A stretch of DNA of 64,000 nt from Planococcus sp. CPCC 101016 (GTDB lineage Bacteria; Bacillota; Bacilli; Bacillales_A; Planococcaceae), in the NCBI RefSeq assembly GCF_007859295.1, contig NZ_VOHB01000002.1, forward strand, positions 1,365,624-1,429,623. Direction: 5' to 3'. The notes beneath the pieces were generated by a model that searched no databases, had not been told where the DNA came from, and worked only from the letters and a program-made list of their open reading frames with translations. This document shows, piece after piece, positions 8,540 to 16,741 of the stretch. The position numbers and the translations under genes are program-made. Positions within the stretch are counted from its first letter, which is position 1; every line of letters begins with the position of its first letter.

Positions 8540-9403
8540 GTGAAATATGCAATTATCGGAACTGGAGCGAATGGACTGCTGCCAGCCTATCTATTAAAAA
8601 AAGCGGGGCATGACGTGCAAGTAGTTGCGCAGAATAAAGAACAAGCCGCATTGCTTAACGACCAAGGAATTATTCATGAAGGAAATCGCCAGCAGATAAA
8701 AGCCTATACGAATGTTGAGCAAATCGACCCGGAGGCCATTATCATTCTAACAGTCAATTACGATGAGTTGCCGCCTATATTAAGGCTCTTGAAAATCCGC
8801 TGTGCAAGCAACAGAATCATTTTCCTGCAGCAGGGTATGCTTTTTTTGGAAAAGGCAAGAACCTTGTCACATCGTCATATTGCAGCCGCCATATTGGAAA
8901 CAGATTGCGTCAAATTGAGTGATGCCGAGATCAGCTTCAGTAAAGCCACTCAAGTTACGTTCGGATTAGTCAAAGGGAATGCCGAAGAATTCCAGCCTAT
9001 CCTTGAAACGGCTGCCTGGAAGGGAAGTTGGGTGGATAATCTGGAAGAACAGCTTTATGAAACCTTGCTTTTTAACAGCTTGATCGATCCATTGACAGCA
9101 GTAACGAAAACTCGCAACGGTGAACTGATCACCAATCCTCATGCCTACGAATTGTTCAGAAATCTTTACAATGAATTGTATTTGGCATTTCCTGAAATTG
9201 AATGGCTGCAGCCTATTGAAAAAGTGGCAGCAGTGTGTGCGGCAGAGCCTAATAGGGCATCGGCCATGTTAGCAGATCGATTGGCTGGGGATCCTATGGA
9301 AATTGATGGTCTAATGCTATATGTACTAAACCGCTCGAATCTGGATTTACCTTTATTCAAAGCTTTCTATCATCTATTAAAAACGGTTGAGGTAGAAAAA
9401 TGA
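8540..9403 (+). CDS. Ketopantoate reductase-like protein (PanE/ApbA family), catalytic Lys missing
   Basis: The 287-residue product has the ketopantoate reductase architecture: an N-terminal dinucleotide fold (IIGTGANG) and an all-helical C-terminal domain containing LIDPLTAV and NGEL. In active PanE the NADPH-dependent reduction of ketopantoate needs the Lys of a KxxxN motif (Lys176 in E. coli). Here that position is Thr175 while Asn179 is kept, so pantothenate synthesis by this protein is doubtful. The position matches ylbQ/panE of B. subtilis (after rpmF, before bshC). GTG at 8540 follows AAGGAGTGATACC. It overlaps the DUF3397 gene by 4 bases. Confidence 0.8.
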   Translation: MKYAIIGTGANGLLPAYLLKKAGHDVQVVAQNKEQAALLNDQGIIHEGNRQQIKAYTNVEQIDPEAIIILTVNYDELPPILRLLKIRCASNRIIFLQQGMLFLEKARTLSHRHIAAAILETDCVKLSDAEISFSKATQVTFGLVKGNAEEFQPILETAAWKGSWVDNLEEQLYETLLFNSLIDPLTAVTKTRNGELITNPHAYELFRNLYNELYLAFPEIEWLQPIEKVAAVCAAEPNRASAMLADRLAGDPMEIDGLMLYVLNRSNLDLPLFKAFYHLLKTVEVEK

Positions 9404-9777
9404 CAATATTACATACAATAGGAACTGTCTTCCTCTATGTCCCATTTCTCTTATTTGTCTTTATTTATTTTATTTCACTAAAAAGAAAGAAAAGAAAAGC
9501 ACTGGTTTTAGCATCTGACATCACAACGTTTTTATTGTTTTTTTCTGTACCGGCTTCTGTAGAATTTCTATGGGGCTATTCTGTGACGGCTTATATCTAT
9601 TTTGTCGCTCTTGTACTGGCGATCATCCTATTAGTCATTGAGTGGAGAACCGCAAAGGAAATAGAAATCATTCCATTTTTCCGGAAACTTTGGAGAATCT
9701 ACTTTTTGCTGTTAGCCGCTGCATATGCTCTCGTGTGGCTAGTCGGTCTTGTGATTGTTTTCATAAAATCAGTTTAG
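9400..9777 (+). CDS. DUF3397 family integral membrane protein
   Basis: This 125-residue protein is almost entirely hydrophobic, with four likely membrane helices (about residues 3–24, 38–60, 65–82 and 98–122) and a basic loop KRKKRKA after the first. It fits the DUF3397 family of Bacillales, whose function is unknown. The start overlaps the stop of the PanE-like gene (ATGA) and is preceded by a GAGGTAG ribosome site, so both are translated from one message. Relatives also lie next to bshC, but I see nothing that links it to bacillithiol synthesis directly. Confidence 0.8.
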   Translation: MTILHTIGTVFLYVPFLLFVFIYFISLKRKKRKALVLASDITTFLLFFSVPASVEFLWGYSVTAYIYFVALVLAIILLVIEWRTAKEIEIIPFFRKLWRIYFLLLAAAYALVWLVGLVIVFIKSV

Positions 9778-9809
9778 CAGGCGTATTTTTTTTCTTTAAG
9801 GGATGCGTT

Positions 9810-9818
9810 TGATATAGT
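9810..9818 (+). promoter_or_regulatory. Possible extended -10 promoter for bshC
   Basis: TGATATAGT fits the extended -10 pattern TGnTATAnT about 40 bases before the bshC start. No good -35 box is visible. Confidence 0.4.
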
Positions 9819-9855
9819 AGATTTTAAATGTAAAGGGAAAAGGGGACTTTTTTTC

Positions 9856-11475
9856 ATGAAGGTAGAGGAACAATACGTAGAACCAGCCAGTAAATTGATG
9901 AGTGATTATATAAATGGCAAATCCGAAATCCGTCAATATTTCTCATATGATCCGAAATTGCAGTCATTTGATGAGCGGGTGAAGAAACTTCAAAGCCATT
10001 CTGTCGACCGTCCTAAATTGGCAGGCATAATCCGTGATTATATGGCACGTCATGGATTGTCAGATGCAGCAAAAGAGAATTTAGCGAGTTTCGAAAAAGG
10101 TGCTCCAGTAGTTGTTACAGGTCAACAGGCTGGTTTATTAACAGGTCCCTTATATACGGTACATAAAGCAATTTCTGTCATTATACTGGCGAAACAGGCT
10201 TCAGCGCAGCTGCAAACGAAAGTGGTGCCGGTCTTTTGGATAGCCGGGGAAGACCACGATTTGGCTGAAATCAGTCATTTATACCGCGAAGTCAACGGAC
10301 GGGTGGACAAATTGAATATCCCCCATGCCGAATACGGCAAACACTCAGCTTCTTCCGCAAAGCTCAATACATCGAAAATCGCTTCTTTTCTGGAAGAGTA
10401 TTTCCGCAGCCTGCCCGAGACTGAGCATTCAAAAGAAATCCATGACTTAGCTTTTAATCTGCTGGAACACTCCATTTCCTTTACCGATTTTTTTGCTTCG
10501 CTTCTTCATTATTTCTTCCAGGAAGAAGGGCTGCTTTATATTGATGCAGCAGATCGTGAATTTCGCAACTACGAATCGCCGTATTTTAAGCAGATGATTG
10601 AACATGCAGCAGAAATCGCAGAAACAGTGTCAGCTACTGAAAGGCTGCTTGTTGAAGACGGATACTCTGCAGTGATCGGAGCAGAAGAGAATGCAGCCAA
10701 TCTGTTTATTACGGTAAAAGGTGAAAGGTTGCTGTTGGAACGTCGGGATGATGAGTTTTTAGCTAGTAATGGCGCGATCCGCTATACGAAACAGCAGCTC
10801 TTGGACATAGCGCAAAAGAACCCTGAACTCTTGAGCAACAATGTAGTGACGCGCCCCTTGATGCAGGAAATGGTTTTTCCGGTTCTGGCTTTTGTTGGAG
10901 GACCGGGAGAAATTGCATATTGGGCCGCATTAAAAGGAGCATTTGAGCTATTTGATATGGAATTGCCGGTTATAATGCCGCGTTTAAGTCTCACTCTGGT
11001 GAACCGTCAAACTCAACGGTTGCTGAATAAGTATGAATTGGATGTCTCAGCTGTTTTGAATGATCATAAAATTACAGAGATAAGAAACGAATTGACGGAG
11101 TCAATCCGGGAACAGGAAGCCGAAGCGGTAATCGAAGAGCTTCAGAACCAGATGGAAGCAGCCTACGTCAAAATTGATCAGCAGTTTTCTTCCATTAGTA
11201 AAGGGCTGACACCGATAGTCGAAAAAAATCTGCAATTGCATATTAAGCAATTAAAGTTCTTGAAGAACAAGCTTCAGGATGAAGTAATGCTTCAAAACAG
11301 CATCGAGTTCGGCCACTACGATTCTATTGAAAACGAGCTATTGCCAAATGGAGGGTTTCAAGAACGTATTTACAGCCCCTTTGTCTACATGAATCAGTAT
11401 GGTACAGAGCTTGTAAAAGATCTTTTGGCACTTCCGCTGCATTATGACAAAAATCATAAAATTATTTATTTTTAA
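9856..11475 (+). CDS. bshC: Bacillithiol biosynthesis cysteine-adding enzyme BshC
   Basis: BshC is assigned the last step of bacillithiol synthesis, joining cysteine to glucosaminyl-malate in the cytosol. The 539-residue length and sequence fit the family: VVTGQQAGLLTGPLYT near residue 90, PVFWIAGEDHDLAEI near 125 with an HxxH-like metal/cysteine region, FVGGPGEIAYW, and a long C-terminal coiled coil (about residues 395–480). Bacillithiol is the main low-molecular-weight thiol in Bacillales. In B. subtilis the gene (yllA) sits directly upstream of mraZ, as it does here. A terminator separates it from mraZ. Confidence 0.95.
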   Translation: MKVEEQYVEPASKLMSDYINGKSEIRQYFSYDPKLQSFDERVKKLQSHSVDRPKLAGIIRDYMARHGLSDAAKENLASFEKGAPVVVTGQQAGLLTGPLYTVHKAISVIILAKQASAQLQTKVVPVFWIAGEDHDLAEISHLYREVNGRVDKLNIPHAEYGKHSASSAKLNTSKIASFLEEYFRSLPETEHSKEIHDLAFNLLEHSISFTDFFASLLHYFFQEEGLLYIDAADREFRNYESPYFKQMIEHAAEIAETVSATERLLVEDGYSAVIGAEENAANLFITVKGERLLLERRDDEFLASNGAIRYTKQQLLDIAQKNPELLSNNVVTRPLMQEMVFPVLAFVGGPGEIAYWAALKGAFELFDMELPVIMPRLSLTLVNRQTQRLLNKYELDVSAVLNDHKITEIRNELTESIREQEAEAVIEELQNQMEAAYVKIDQQFSSISKGLTPIVEKNLQLHIKQLKFLKNKLQDEVMLQNSIEFGHYDSIENELLPNGGFQERIYSPFVYMNQYGTELVKDLLALPLHYDKNHKIIYF

Positions 11476-11480
11476 CCCTT

Positions 11481-11507
11481 AAAGCCTGCCTTCGCAGGCT
11501 TTTTTTA
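11481..11507 (+). terminator. Rho-independent terminator after bshC
   Basis: AAAGCCTGC and GCAGGCTTT pair around CTTC and end in seven T. Confidence 0.92.
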
Positions 11508-11566
11508 TGTCAAAATAACTTGTTGAGATTTTTTATTGTAACAAACGTGAAATATTTCAAAAACAA

Positions 11567-11612
11567 GTGGTGACAAGTGGGGGATTGTGGTACATTTATT
11601 ACAATAAGTGGG
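11567..11612 (+). promoter_or_regulatory. MraZ-binding repeat region
   Basis: GTGG elements start at 11567, 11577 and 11587, spaced exactly 10 bases (5-base element, 5-base gap), with a further GTGGGG at 11608. In other bacteria MraZ binds such GTGG(G/T) repeats just upstream of its own gene and represses the division cluster. The spacing is seen; autoregulation is inferred. Confidence 0.65.
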
Positions 11613-11621
11613 GTGAAGGGC

Positions 11622-12053
11622 ATGTTCATGGGCGAATATCAACATAGCGTTGATGCAAAGGGACGGTTAATCATACCGGCTAAGTTTCGTGAACTATTGG
11701 GTGACAATTTTGTCATAACCAGAGGCCTAGATCAATGCTTATTTGGCTACACAATGGACGAATGGCAGAAAATTGAAGAAAAGCTGAAAGAGCTGCCGGT
11801 CACAAAAAAAGACGCTCGTGCTTTTACACGCTTCTTTTTTTCAGGTGCTACGGAAGTGGAACTTGATAAGCAGGGACGCGTCAATATACCGACGACATTA
11901 ATTTCTTACGCGAAACTTGAAAAAGAATGCATTATTCTAGGTGTGTCCAACCGTTTTGAAATATGGGCAAAAGATTCATGGGAAAGCTATTTTGCAGCAT
12001 CCGAAGATTCCTTTAATGAAATCGCGGAAAATTTAACTGATTTTGACTTTTAA
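11622..12053 (+). CDS. mraZ: Division/cell-wall cluster transcriptional regulator MraZ
   Basis: MraZ is a ring-forming AbrB-like DNA-binding protein that controls the dcw cluster. The 143-residue product contains the two expected SpoVT/AbrB-like repeats, each with a DxxGR motif (DAKGRLIIP near residue 11, DKQGRVNIP near 84). I chose the ATG at 11622 because the product then starts [15 protein letters not shown] like relatives and is preceded by GGGGTGAAGGGC. The first gene of the cluster, it is 20 bases upstream of rsmH. Three to four GTGG repeats precede it as a likely self-operator. Confidence 0.96.
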   Translation: MFMGEYQHSVDAKGRLIIPAKFRELLGDNFVITRGLDQCLFGYTMDEWQKIEEKLKELPVTKKDARAFTRFFFSGATEVELDKQGRVNIPTTLISYAKLEKECIILGVSNRFEIWAKDSWESYFAASEDSFNEIAENLTDFDF

Positions 12054-12073
12054 AAGTGAACGGGGGGAATGGA

Positions 12074-13012
12074 TTGTTCAATCACACCACGGTTTTACTG
12101 CATGAAACTGTCGATGGTCTGAACATTCGCCCTGACGGCATATACGTGGATTGCACGCTGGGCGGAGCAGGACACAGCGAATATTTGGTGCAGCAGTTAT
12201 CTGACGAAGGTCATTTGTATTGTTTCGACCAAGACGCAACGGCACTGGCTCATGCTAGGGAAAAACTACAAGATTACTTACCTAGAATTACATTTATCCA
12301 TGCTAACTTTAAATTTTTAAAAGAAGAATTGGAAAAGCATGGAGTAGAAAAAGTCGATGGCATTCTATACGACCTTGGCGTTTCTTCTCCACAATTGGAT
12401 ACACCGGAACGGGGCTTCAGTTATCACAATGATGCTCCTCTGGATATGCGGATGGACCAAAGCGCCGAGTTAAGCGCCTATCACGTAGTCAATGAATGGT
12501 CATTTGAAGATTTGGTGAGAATCTTTTATCGCTACGGCGAAGAGAAATTCTCTAAACAAATCGTTCGTAAAATTGAAGCTGCAAGAGAAAAGCATCCCAT
12601 TGAAACAACCGGCCAACTGGTAGAATGCATCAAAGATGGCATTCCTGCTTTTGCTCGACGAAAGGGCGGCCACCCTGCAAAGCGTGTGTTCCAAGCGATT
12701 CGAATTGCAGTCAATGACGAGCTTGGTGCTGCAGAAACTTCTCTGCAGGATGCAATTGATCTATTGGCTATTGGAGGAAGAATTAGTGTCATCACCTTCC
12801 ATTCACTTGAAGACCGGCTTTGTAAAGCGATATTCAAAGAAGCTTCGTCGCTTCCCGAGTTGCCGCCCAACTTACCGGTAATTCCAGAAGGAATGGAGCC
12901 AATCTTAAAATTAATTACTCGAAAACCAATCCTGCCTTCGGAAGAAGAGCTGGCGCATAACAATCGGTCAAGATCCGCAAAACTGCGGATTGCAGAAAAA
13001 ATAAACGAATAA
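12074..13012 (+). CDS. rsmH: 16S rRNA (cytosine(1402)-N4)-methyltransferase RsmH
   Basis: RsmH methylates N4 of C1402 in the 16S rRNA decoding centre using SAM. The 312-residue product has the SAM motif [14 protein letters not shown], the conserved [19 protein letters not shown] and the C-terminal [10 protein letters not shown] and ARSAKLR-type segment. I chose the TTG at 12074, which follows CGGGGGG and gives [16 protein letters not shown], matching Bacillus RsmH; an upstream GTG at 12056 has no ribosome site. It is the usual second gene of the division cluster. Confidence 0.95.
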   Translation: MFNHTTVLLHETVDGLNIRPDGIYVDCTLGGAGHSEYLVQQLSDEGHLYCFDQDATALAHAREKLQDYLPRITFIHANFKFLKEELEKHGVEKVDGILYDLGVSSPQLDTPERGFSYHNDAPLDMRMDQSAELSAYHVVNEWSFEDLVRIFYRYGEEKFSKQIVRKIEAAREKHPIETTGQLVECIKDGIPAFARRKGGHPAKRVFQAIRIAVNDELGAAETSLQDAIDLLAIGGRISVITFHSLEDRLCKAIFKEASSLPELPPNLPVIPEGMEPILKLITRKPILPSEEELAHNNRSRSAKLRIAEKINE

Positions 13013-13024
13013 GGACGTGTTCAG

Positions 13025-13384
13025 ATGGCGTTGAATGCAAGAACTGAAACCTATATCCAACAGCCGGCCGTTCCTCAAAATCCGAGTCGGCAGCCGGCAA
13101 GAAAAAAAAGTTTAATCACTAAAGGCGAAAAAATACTGTATTTATCTTTTGTAGCAGTCTGTATCATGTGTGCATTGCTGATTTTGCAGAATCAATCAAC
13201 GATTCAGGCATCTACTCAAGAAATTCAAACAATTGAACAATCAGTCAATGAAAAAACGAAGCAAAATACAGATTTGTCGGTACAGGTAAGTGAGCTGTCT
13301 TCATATGAGCGCATTTGGGCAAAAGCAAAAGAACTTGGCCTTAAATTAAATGAGCAAAATGTAAAGGTAGTGCCTGGACAATGA
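13025..13384 (+). CDS. ftsL: Cell division protein FtsL
   Basis: FtsL is a bitopic divisome protein that forms a complex with DivIC and DivIB and helps activate septal wall synthesis. The 119-residue product has a basic cytoplasmic N-terminus (about 42 residues), one membrane helix (IL YLSFVAVCIMCALLIL region, ~43–60) and an extracellular heptad-rich coiled coil (~62–105). Sequence is poorly conserved in this family, so the call leans on topology and position between rsmH and pbpB. It overlaps pbpB by 4 bases (ATGA), implying coupled translation. Confidence 0.9.
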   Translation: MALNARTETYIQQPAVPQNPSRQPARKKSLITKGEKILYLSFVAVCIMCALLILQNQSTIQASTQEIQTIEQSVNEKTKQNTDLSVQVSELSSYERIWAKAKELGLKLNEQNVKVVPGQ

Positions 13385-15747
13385 AAAAAAAGTTTCGATT
13401 TCAAGGGGGAGCCTTTCTGCTGTTTTTGTTATTTGCAGGGCTCTTTTTCCTTTTATTGACTAGAATTGTGACCATCCAAGCGACAGGAAAAGTGGAAGGG
13501 CAAGAACTCGCTGCCAGAGCCGCAGCGAAGTATAGCCAAGAAGAAGTGCTGACTGCTGAACGCGGTCGCATCATTGACCGTAACGGAGAAGTAATTGCGG
13601 AAGATACATTGACCTATAAACTGGTTGCTGTACTTGATGAATCTGCAACTCAAAAAGCCAGTGATCCACGACATGTTGTGGATGTAGAAGAAACTGCTGA
13701 AAAATTGGCTGGCTATTTAGATGTCCCTGAAGAAAACATTTTGAAAACATTAAAACAGGGTGTGGAAAAAGACCGTTATCAGGTGGAGTTCGGTGCTGCT
13801 GGCCGCGAAATCAGCCACACGCAGATGCTTGAAATGAAAGAAGCCAACATTCCAGGTCTGTTGTTTGTCCGGGATTTGAAGAGATTGTATCCGAACGGTG
13901 TCTTTGCTTCTCATTTGATCGGCTATGCCATGAAAGAAGAGCTGAAGGACGGAGAAACTAAAACGACAGGAAGAATGGGGCTTGAATCCATACACAATGA
14001 CGTATTAACAGGCCAAAACGGTAAGATTGAGTTTGATACTGACAAATGGGGCTTCCTGCTGCCAAACAGTGAATCTGCAGTTACTCCGGCAGTAAACGGC
14101 TCAGATGTCCAATTGACATTGGACAAAACCCTCCAGAACTTTTTGGAAGATGCTATGTCAGGCGTCCAGGAAGAATACGATCCGACACGGATGATTGCAG
14201 TAATTGCAGATCCGAAGACGGGAGAAATCTTGGCAATGTCGCAGCGTCCAACGTTTAACCCGAATACAAGGGAAGGTTTATCGGATAATTGGCTGAATGA
14301 AAGTGTCCAATTGACGATTGAGCCTGGATCTCCCATGAAAATGTTTACACTTGCTGCTGCAATCGAAGAAGGAAAATGGGATCCAAACGCCAGCTATAAT
14401 TCCGGAACTTATACGCTGCTGGATAGTACAATCGGTGATCATAACAGCGGGCGCGGATGGGGAACTATTTCGTTCCTTGAAGGTTTCCAGCGTTCATCCA
14501 ATGTCTCGATGGCTTACTTGTTGGAGCGCCTAGGTCCGGATACCTTTATGAACTATGTGGATGCTTTTGGATTTGGTGAACCGACAGGCATTGACTTGCC
14601 AAAAGAGGCATCAGGCAAAATACTTGATCAATACCCCATTAATAAATTAACAACGGCATATGGACAGGGATCGACTGTCACACCTATTCAAATGATCCAA
14701 GCTGCCTCTGCAATTGCCAATGGCGGCGTCATGATGAAGCCTTATGTCATTGATCAAATCAAAAATGCCGACACCGGTAAAGTTACGGTGGAGAGTGAAC
14801 CTGAAGAAGCCGGACAGCCTATTTCAGCCGAAACAGCTGAAAAAGTCAAAGAAGTACTGGCTTCAACCGTCACTTCCGAAGTCGGTTCTGCTAGAGGATT
14901 CGCACTTCAGGATTATACAATAGCCGGCAAAACCGGTACTGCTCAAGTTCCAAAAGAAGGCGGCGGTTATCTGAAGGGAAGAAACAACTACCTTTTCTCC
15001 TTCCTTGGGATGGCTCCTGCAGACGATCCGGAACTCCTGATTTATATTGGCGTTCAACAGCCTAATTTGCCAGCTGATGAGTATGGTTCTGTACCGGTAG
15101 CAAAAATCTTTACTTCAGTTATGGAAAACAGTTTGAAGTATTTGAACATTGAACCGGAAAATATGGCGGTTGCAACGACTATGCCAGTGGAAGATTACAC
15201 CGGCAAATCAGCAACTGAAAGCTCTGAAGAATTGGAAGGATTGGGTCTTGAAGCGGTAATCGCAGGAGAAGGTGGAGAAGTTGTCTCCCAATATCCAGCA
15301 GCAGGCGATACGGTGCTTGAAGGTGGACGAGTCTTTTTGAAGACATCGGGAGATACCACATTGCCTGATTTTACAGGATGGTCTAAGCGCGAGCTGCTCG
15401 CCTATCAATCTTTAAGCGACTTAGCACTTGAAATTGCCGGGCAAGGATATGTCTTGACGCAAAGTATTGAAGAAGGTGAAGTGGTGGCGAATAATGTGCC
15501 TGTAGTAATCGAGCTTCACCCACCTGAAATCTACTATCCTGCGCGAGCAGAAGCAGAAGAAAATGAACAACAAGAACAGATTGAGCAGGGAGCTTTGGAA
15601 GATATCGCTCCTGAAACCGATGCTGAAGAAACCGAGCTTGAAATACAAGCAGAAACAGAAATACAAATGGAAACAGAAACAGACGCGGAAACAGAAACAC
15701 AAACAGACGCGGAAACAGAAATACAAACAGATGAAACAACCGACTAA
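13381..15747 (+). CDS. pbpB: Septal penicillin-binding protein 2B (class B transpeptidase, two PASTA domains)
   Basis: This class B PBP cross-links septal peptidoglycan with FtsW. The 788-residue product has an N-terminal membrane anchor (~11–31), a dimerisation domain with ERGRIIDRNG, and a transpeptidase domain with all three motifs: SxxK (Ser317–Lys320, SPMK), SxN (Ser372–Asn374) and KTG (517–519). Two C-terminal PASTA repeats (about 600–725) follow. The last ~60 residues are a Glu/Thr/Gln-rich acidic tail made by short DNA repeats and absent from B. subtilis PBP2B (about 716 residues). There is no spoVD gene behind it, unlike in spore formers. Confidence 0.95.
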   Translation: MKKKFRFQGGAFLLFLLFAGLFFLLLTRIVTIQATGKVEGQELAARAAAKYSQEEVLTAERGRIIDRNGEVIAEDTLTYKLVAVLDESATQKASDPRHVVDVEETAEKLAGYLDVPEENILKTLKQGVEKDRYQVEFGAAGREISHTQMLEMKEANIPGLLFVRDLKRLYPNGVFASHLIGYAMKEELKDGETKTTGRMGLESIHNDVLTGQNGKIEFDTDKWGFLLPNSESAVTPAVNGSDVQLTLDKTLQNFLEDAMSGVQEEYDPTRMIAVIADPKTGEILAMSQRPTFNPNTREGLSDNWLNESVQLTIEPGSPMKMFTLAAAIEEGKWDPNASYNSGTYTLLDSTIGDHNSGRGWGTISFLEGFQRSSNVSMAYLLERLGPDTFMNYVDAFGFGEPTGIDLPKEASGKILDQYPINKLTTAYGQGSTVTPIQMIQAASAIANGGVMMKPYVIDQIKNADTGKVTVESEPEEAGQPISAETAEKVKEVLASTVTSEVGSARGFALQDYTIAGKTGTAQVPKEGGGYLKGRNNYLFSFLGMAPADDPELLIYIGVQQPNLPADEYGSVPVAKIFTSVMENSLKYLNIEPENMAVATTMPVEDYTGKSATESSEELEGLGLEAVIAGEGGEVVSQYPAAGDTVLEGGRVFLKTSGDTTLPDFTGWSKRELLAYQSLSDLALEIAGQGYVLTQSIEEGEVVANNVPVVIELHPPEIYYPARAEAEENEQQEQIEQGALEDIAPETDAEETELEIQAETEIQMETETDAETETQTDAETEIQTDETTD
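15679..15738 (+). repeat. 24-base tandem repeat encoding the acidic PBP2B tail
   Basis: Two near-identical 24-base units (15679–15702 and 15703–15726, one difference) and a partial third follow an upstream stretch of related GAAACAGAA words. They encode T-D-A-E-T-E-T/I-Q type octads in frame, so gain or loss of a unit would change tail length without a frameshift. Confidence 0.85.
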
Positions 15748-15772
15748 TCTCGTGTTTAAAGGAGCTCTCTAA

Positions 15773-16741
15773 ATGAACGTTTATACAATTATGGGTCTCG
15801 GAATTGCTTTATTATTAACAGTTATACTGATGCCGATTTTTATTCCGCTGCTAAAACGGATGAAATTCGGACAGAGCATCCGAGAAGAAGGACCTGAATC
15901 TCACATGAAGAAAACCGGTACTCCTACCATGGGCGGCCTGGTTTTCTTGATTTCTATCATCATCACCGTCTTACTGGTTGCCTGGTTTGCCGATTTGTTA
16001 AACGCCAAAGTTCTGATTTTATTGTTGGTGCTTTTCGGATATGGACTAATCGGTTTCCTGGATGACTTTATCAAAGTTGTTTTAAAACGTAATCTGGGCT
16101 TGACGTCCTTACAGAAATTACTGGCTCAAATTGTCATAGCGGTCATTTCGTTCTTAGTTTTAAACAGTGTTGATTTTGAAACAGGTGTTAATATTCCCTT
16201 TACAGATATTTCAATTGAGTTATCATGGCTGTATGTGTTCTTTATTGTCTTTTGGTTGGTTGGATTTTCCAATGCAGTCAATTTGACGGATGGCCTTGAC
16301 GGTCTGGTTGCCGGTACTGCCTCTATTGCATTTGCTGCATTTGGAACGTTGGCAATTTATCAAGATGAAATCGGAATAGCAATATTTACATTTTCCGTAA
16401 CAGGTGGTTTGCTTGGATTTTTGATCTTTAATAAATATCCTGCAAAAGTCTTTATGGGCGACACAGGTTCACTGGCTTTGGGCGGCGCATTGGCTATGGT
16501 TTCGATCCTATTGAAACAAGAGCTGTTGTTGTTGCTGATTGGACTTGTCTTTGTCCTTGAAACAGCATCGGTCATTTTACAAGTAGGCAGTTTTAAACTG
16601 CGTCAAAAACGAATCTTTAAAATGAGCCCAATTCATCATCATTTCGAATTGAGCGGATGGTCAGAATGGAAAGTAGTACTTGTTTTCTGGTCAGTCGGTC
16701 TTATCAGTGCGGCAATCGCAGTCTTTTTGGAGGTAATGTAA
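15773..16741 (+). CDS. mraY: Phospho-N-acetylmuramoyl-pentapeptide transferase MraY
   Basis: MraY transfers phospho-MurNAc-pentapeptide from UDP to undecaprenyl phosphate, making lipid I at the inner face of the membrane. The 322-residue product is a ten-helix membrane protein with the family motifs [10 protein letters not shown], the DD pair in [19 protein letters not shown] and the cytoplasmic IHHHFE loop. An AAAGGAGCTC ribosome site precedes the ATG. MurD starts on the base after its stop. MurE, which precedes MraY in B. subtilis, is not here. Confidence 0.97.
   Translation: MNVYTIMGLGIALLLTVILMPIFIPLLKRMKFGQSIREEGPESHMKKTGTPTMGGLVFLISIIITVLLVAWFADLLNAKVLILLLVLFGYGLIGFLDDFIKVVLKRNLGLTSLQKLLAQIVIAVISFLVLNSVDFETGVNIPFTDISIELSWLYVFFIVFWLVGFSNAVNLTDGLDGLVAGTASIAFAAFGTLAIYQDEIGIAIFTFSVTGGLLGFLIFNKYPAKVFMGDTGSLALGGALAMVSILLKQELLLLLIGLVFVLETASVILQVGSFKLRQKRIFKMSPIHHHFELSGWSEWKVVLVFWSVGLISAAIAVFLEVM

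Noticed and set aside
15679..15738. Short direct repeats considered as a CRISPR-like array
   Set aside because: The units are contiguous, in frame with pbpB and have no unique spacers; no cas genes are present.
15383..15739. Reverse-strand frames of 100–118 codons opposite the end of pbpB, rich in Phe, Leu and Arg
   Set aside because: They are the antisense of the repeat-encoded acidic tail, lack ribosome sites and exist only because the repeats contain no stop in those frames.
15563..15772. Lys/Gln-rich forward frame overlapping the end of pbpB
   Set aside because: It is the out-of-phase reading of the same repeats. It has no ribosome site and no family resemblance.
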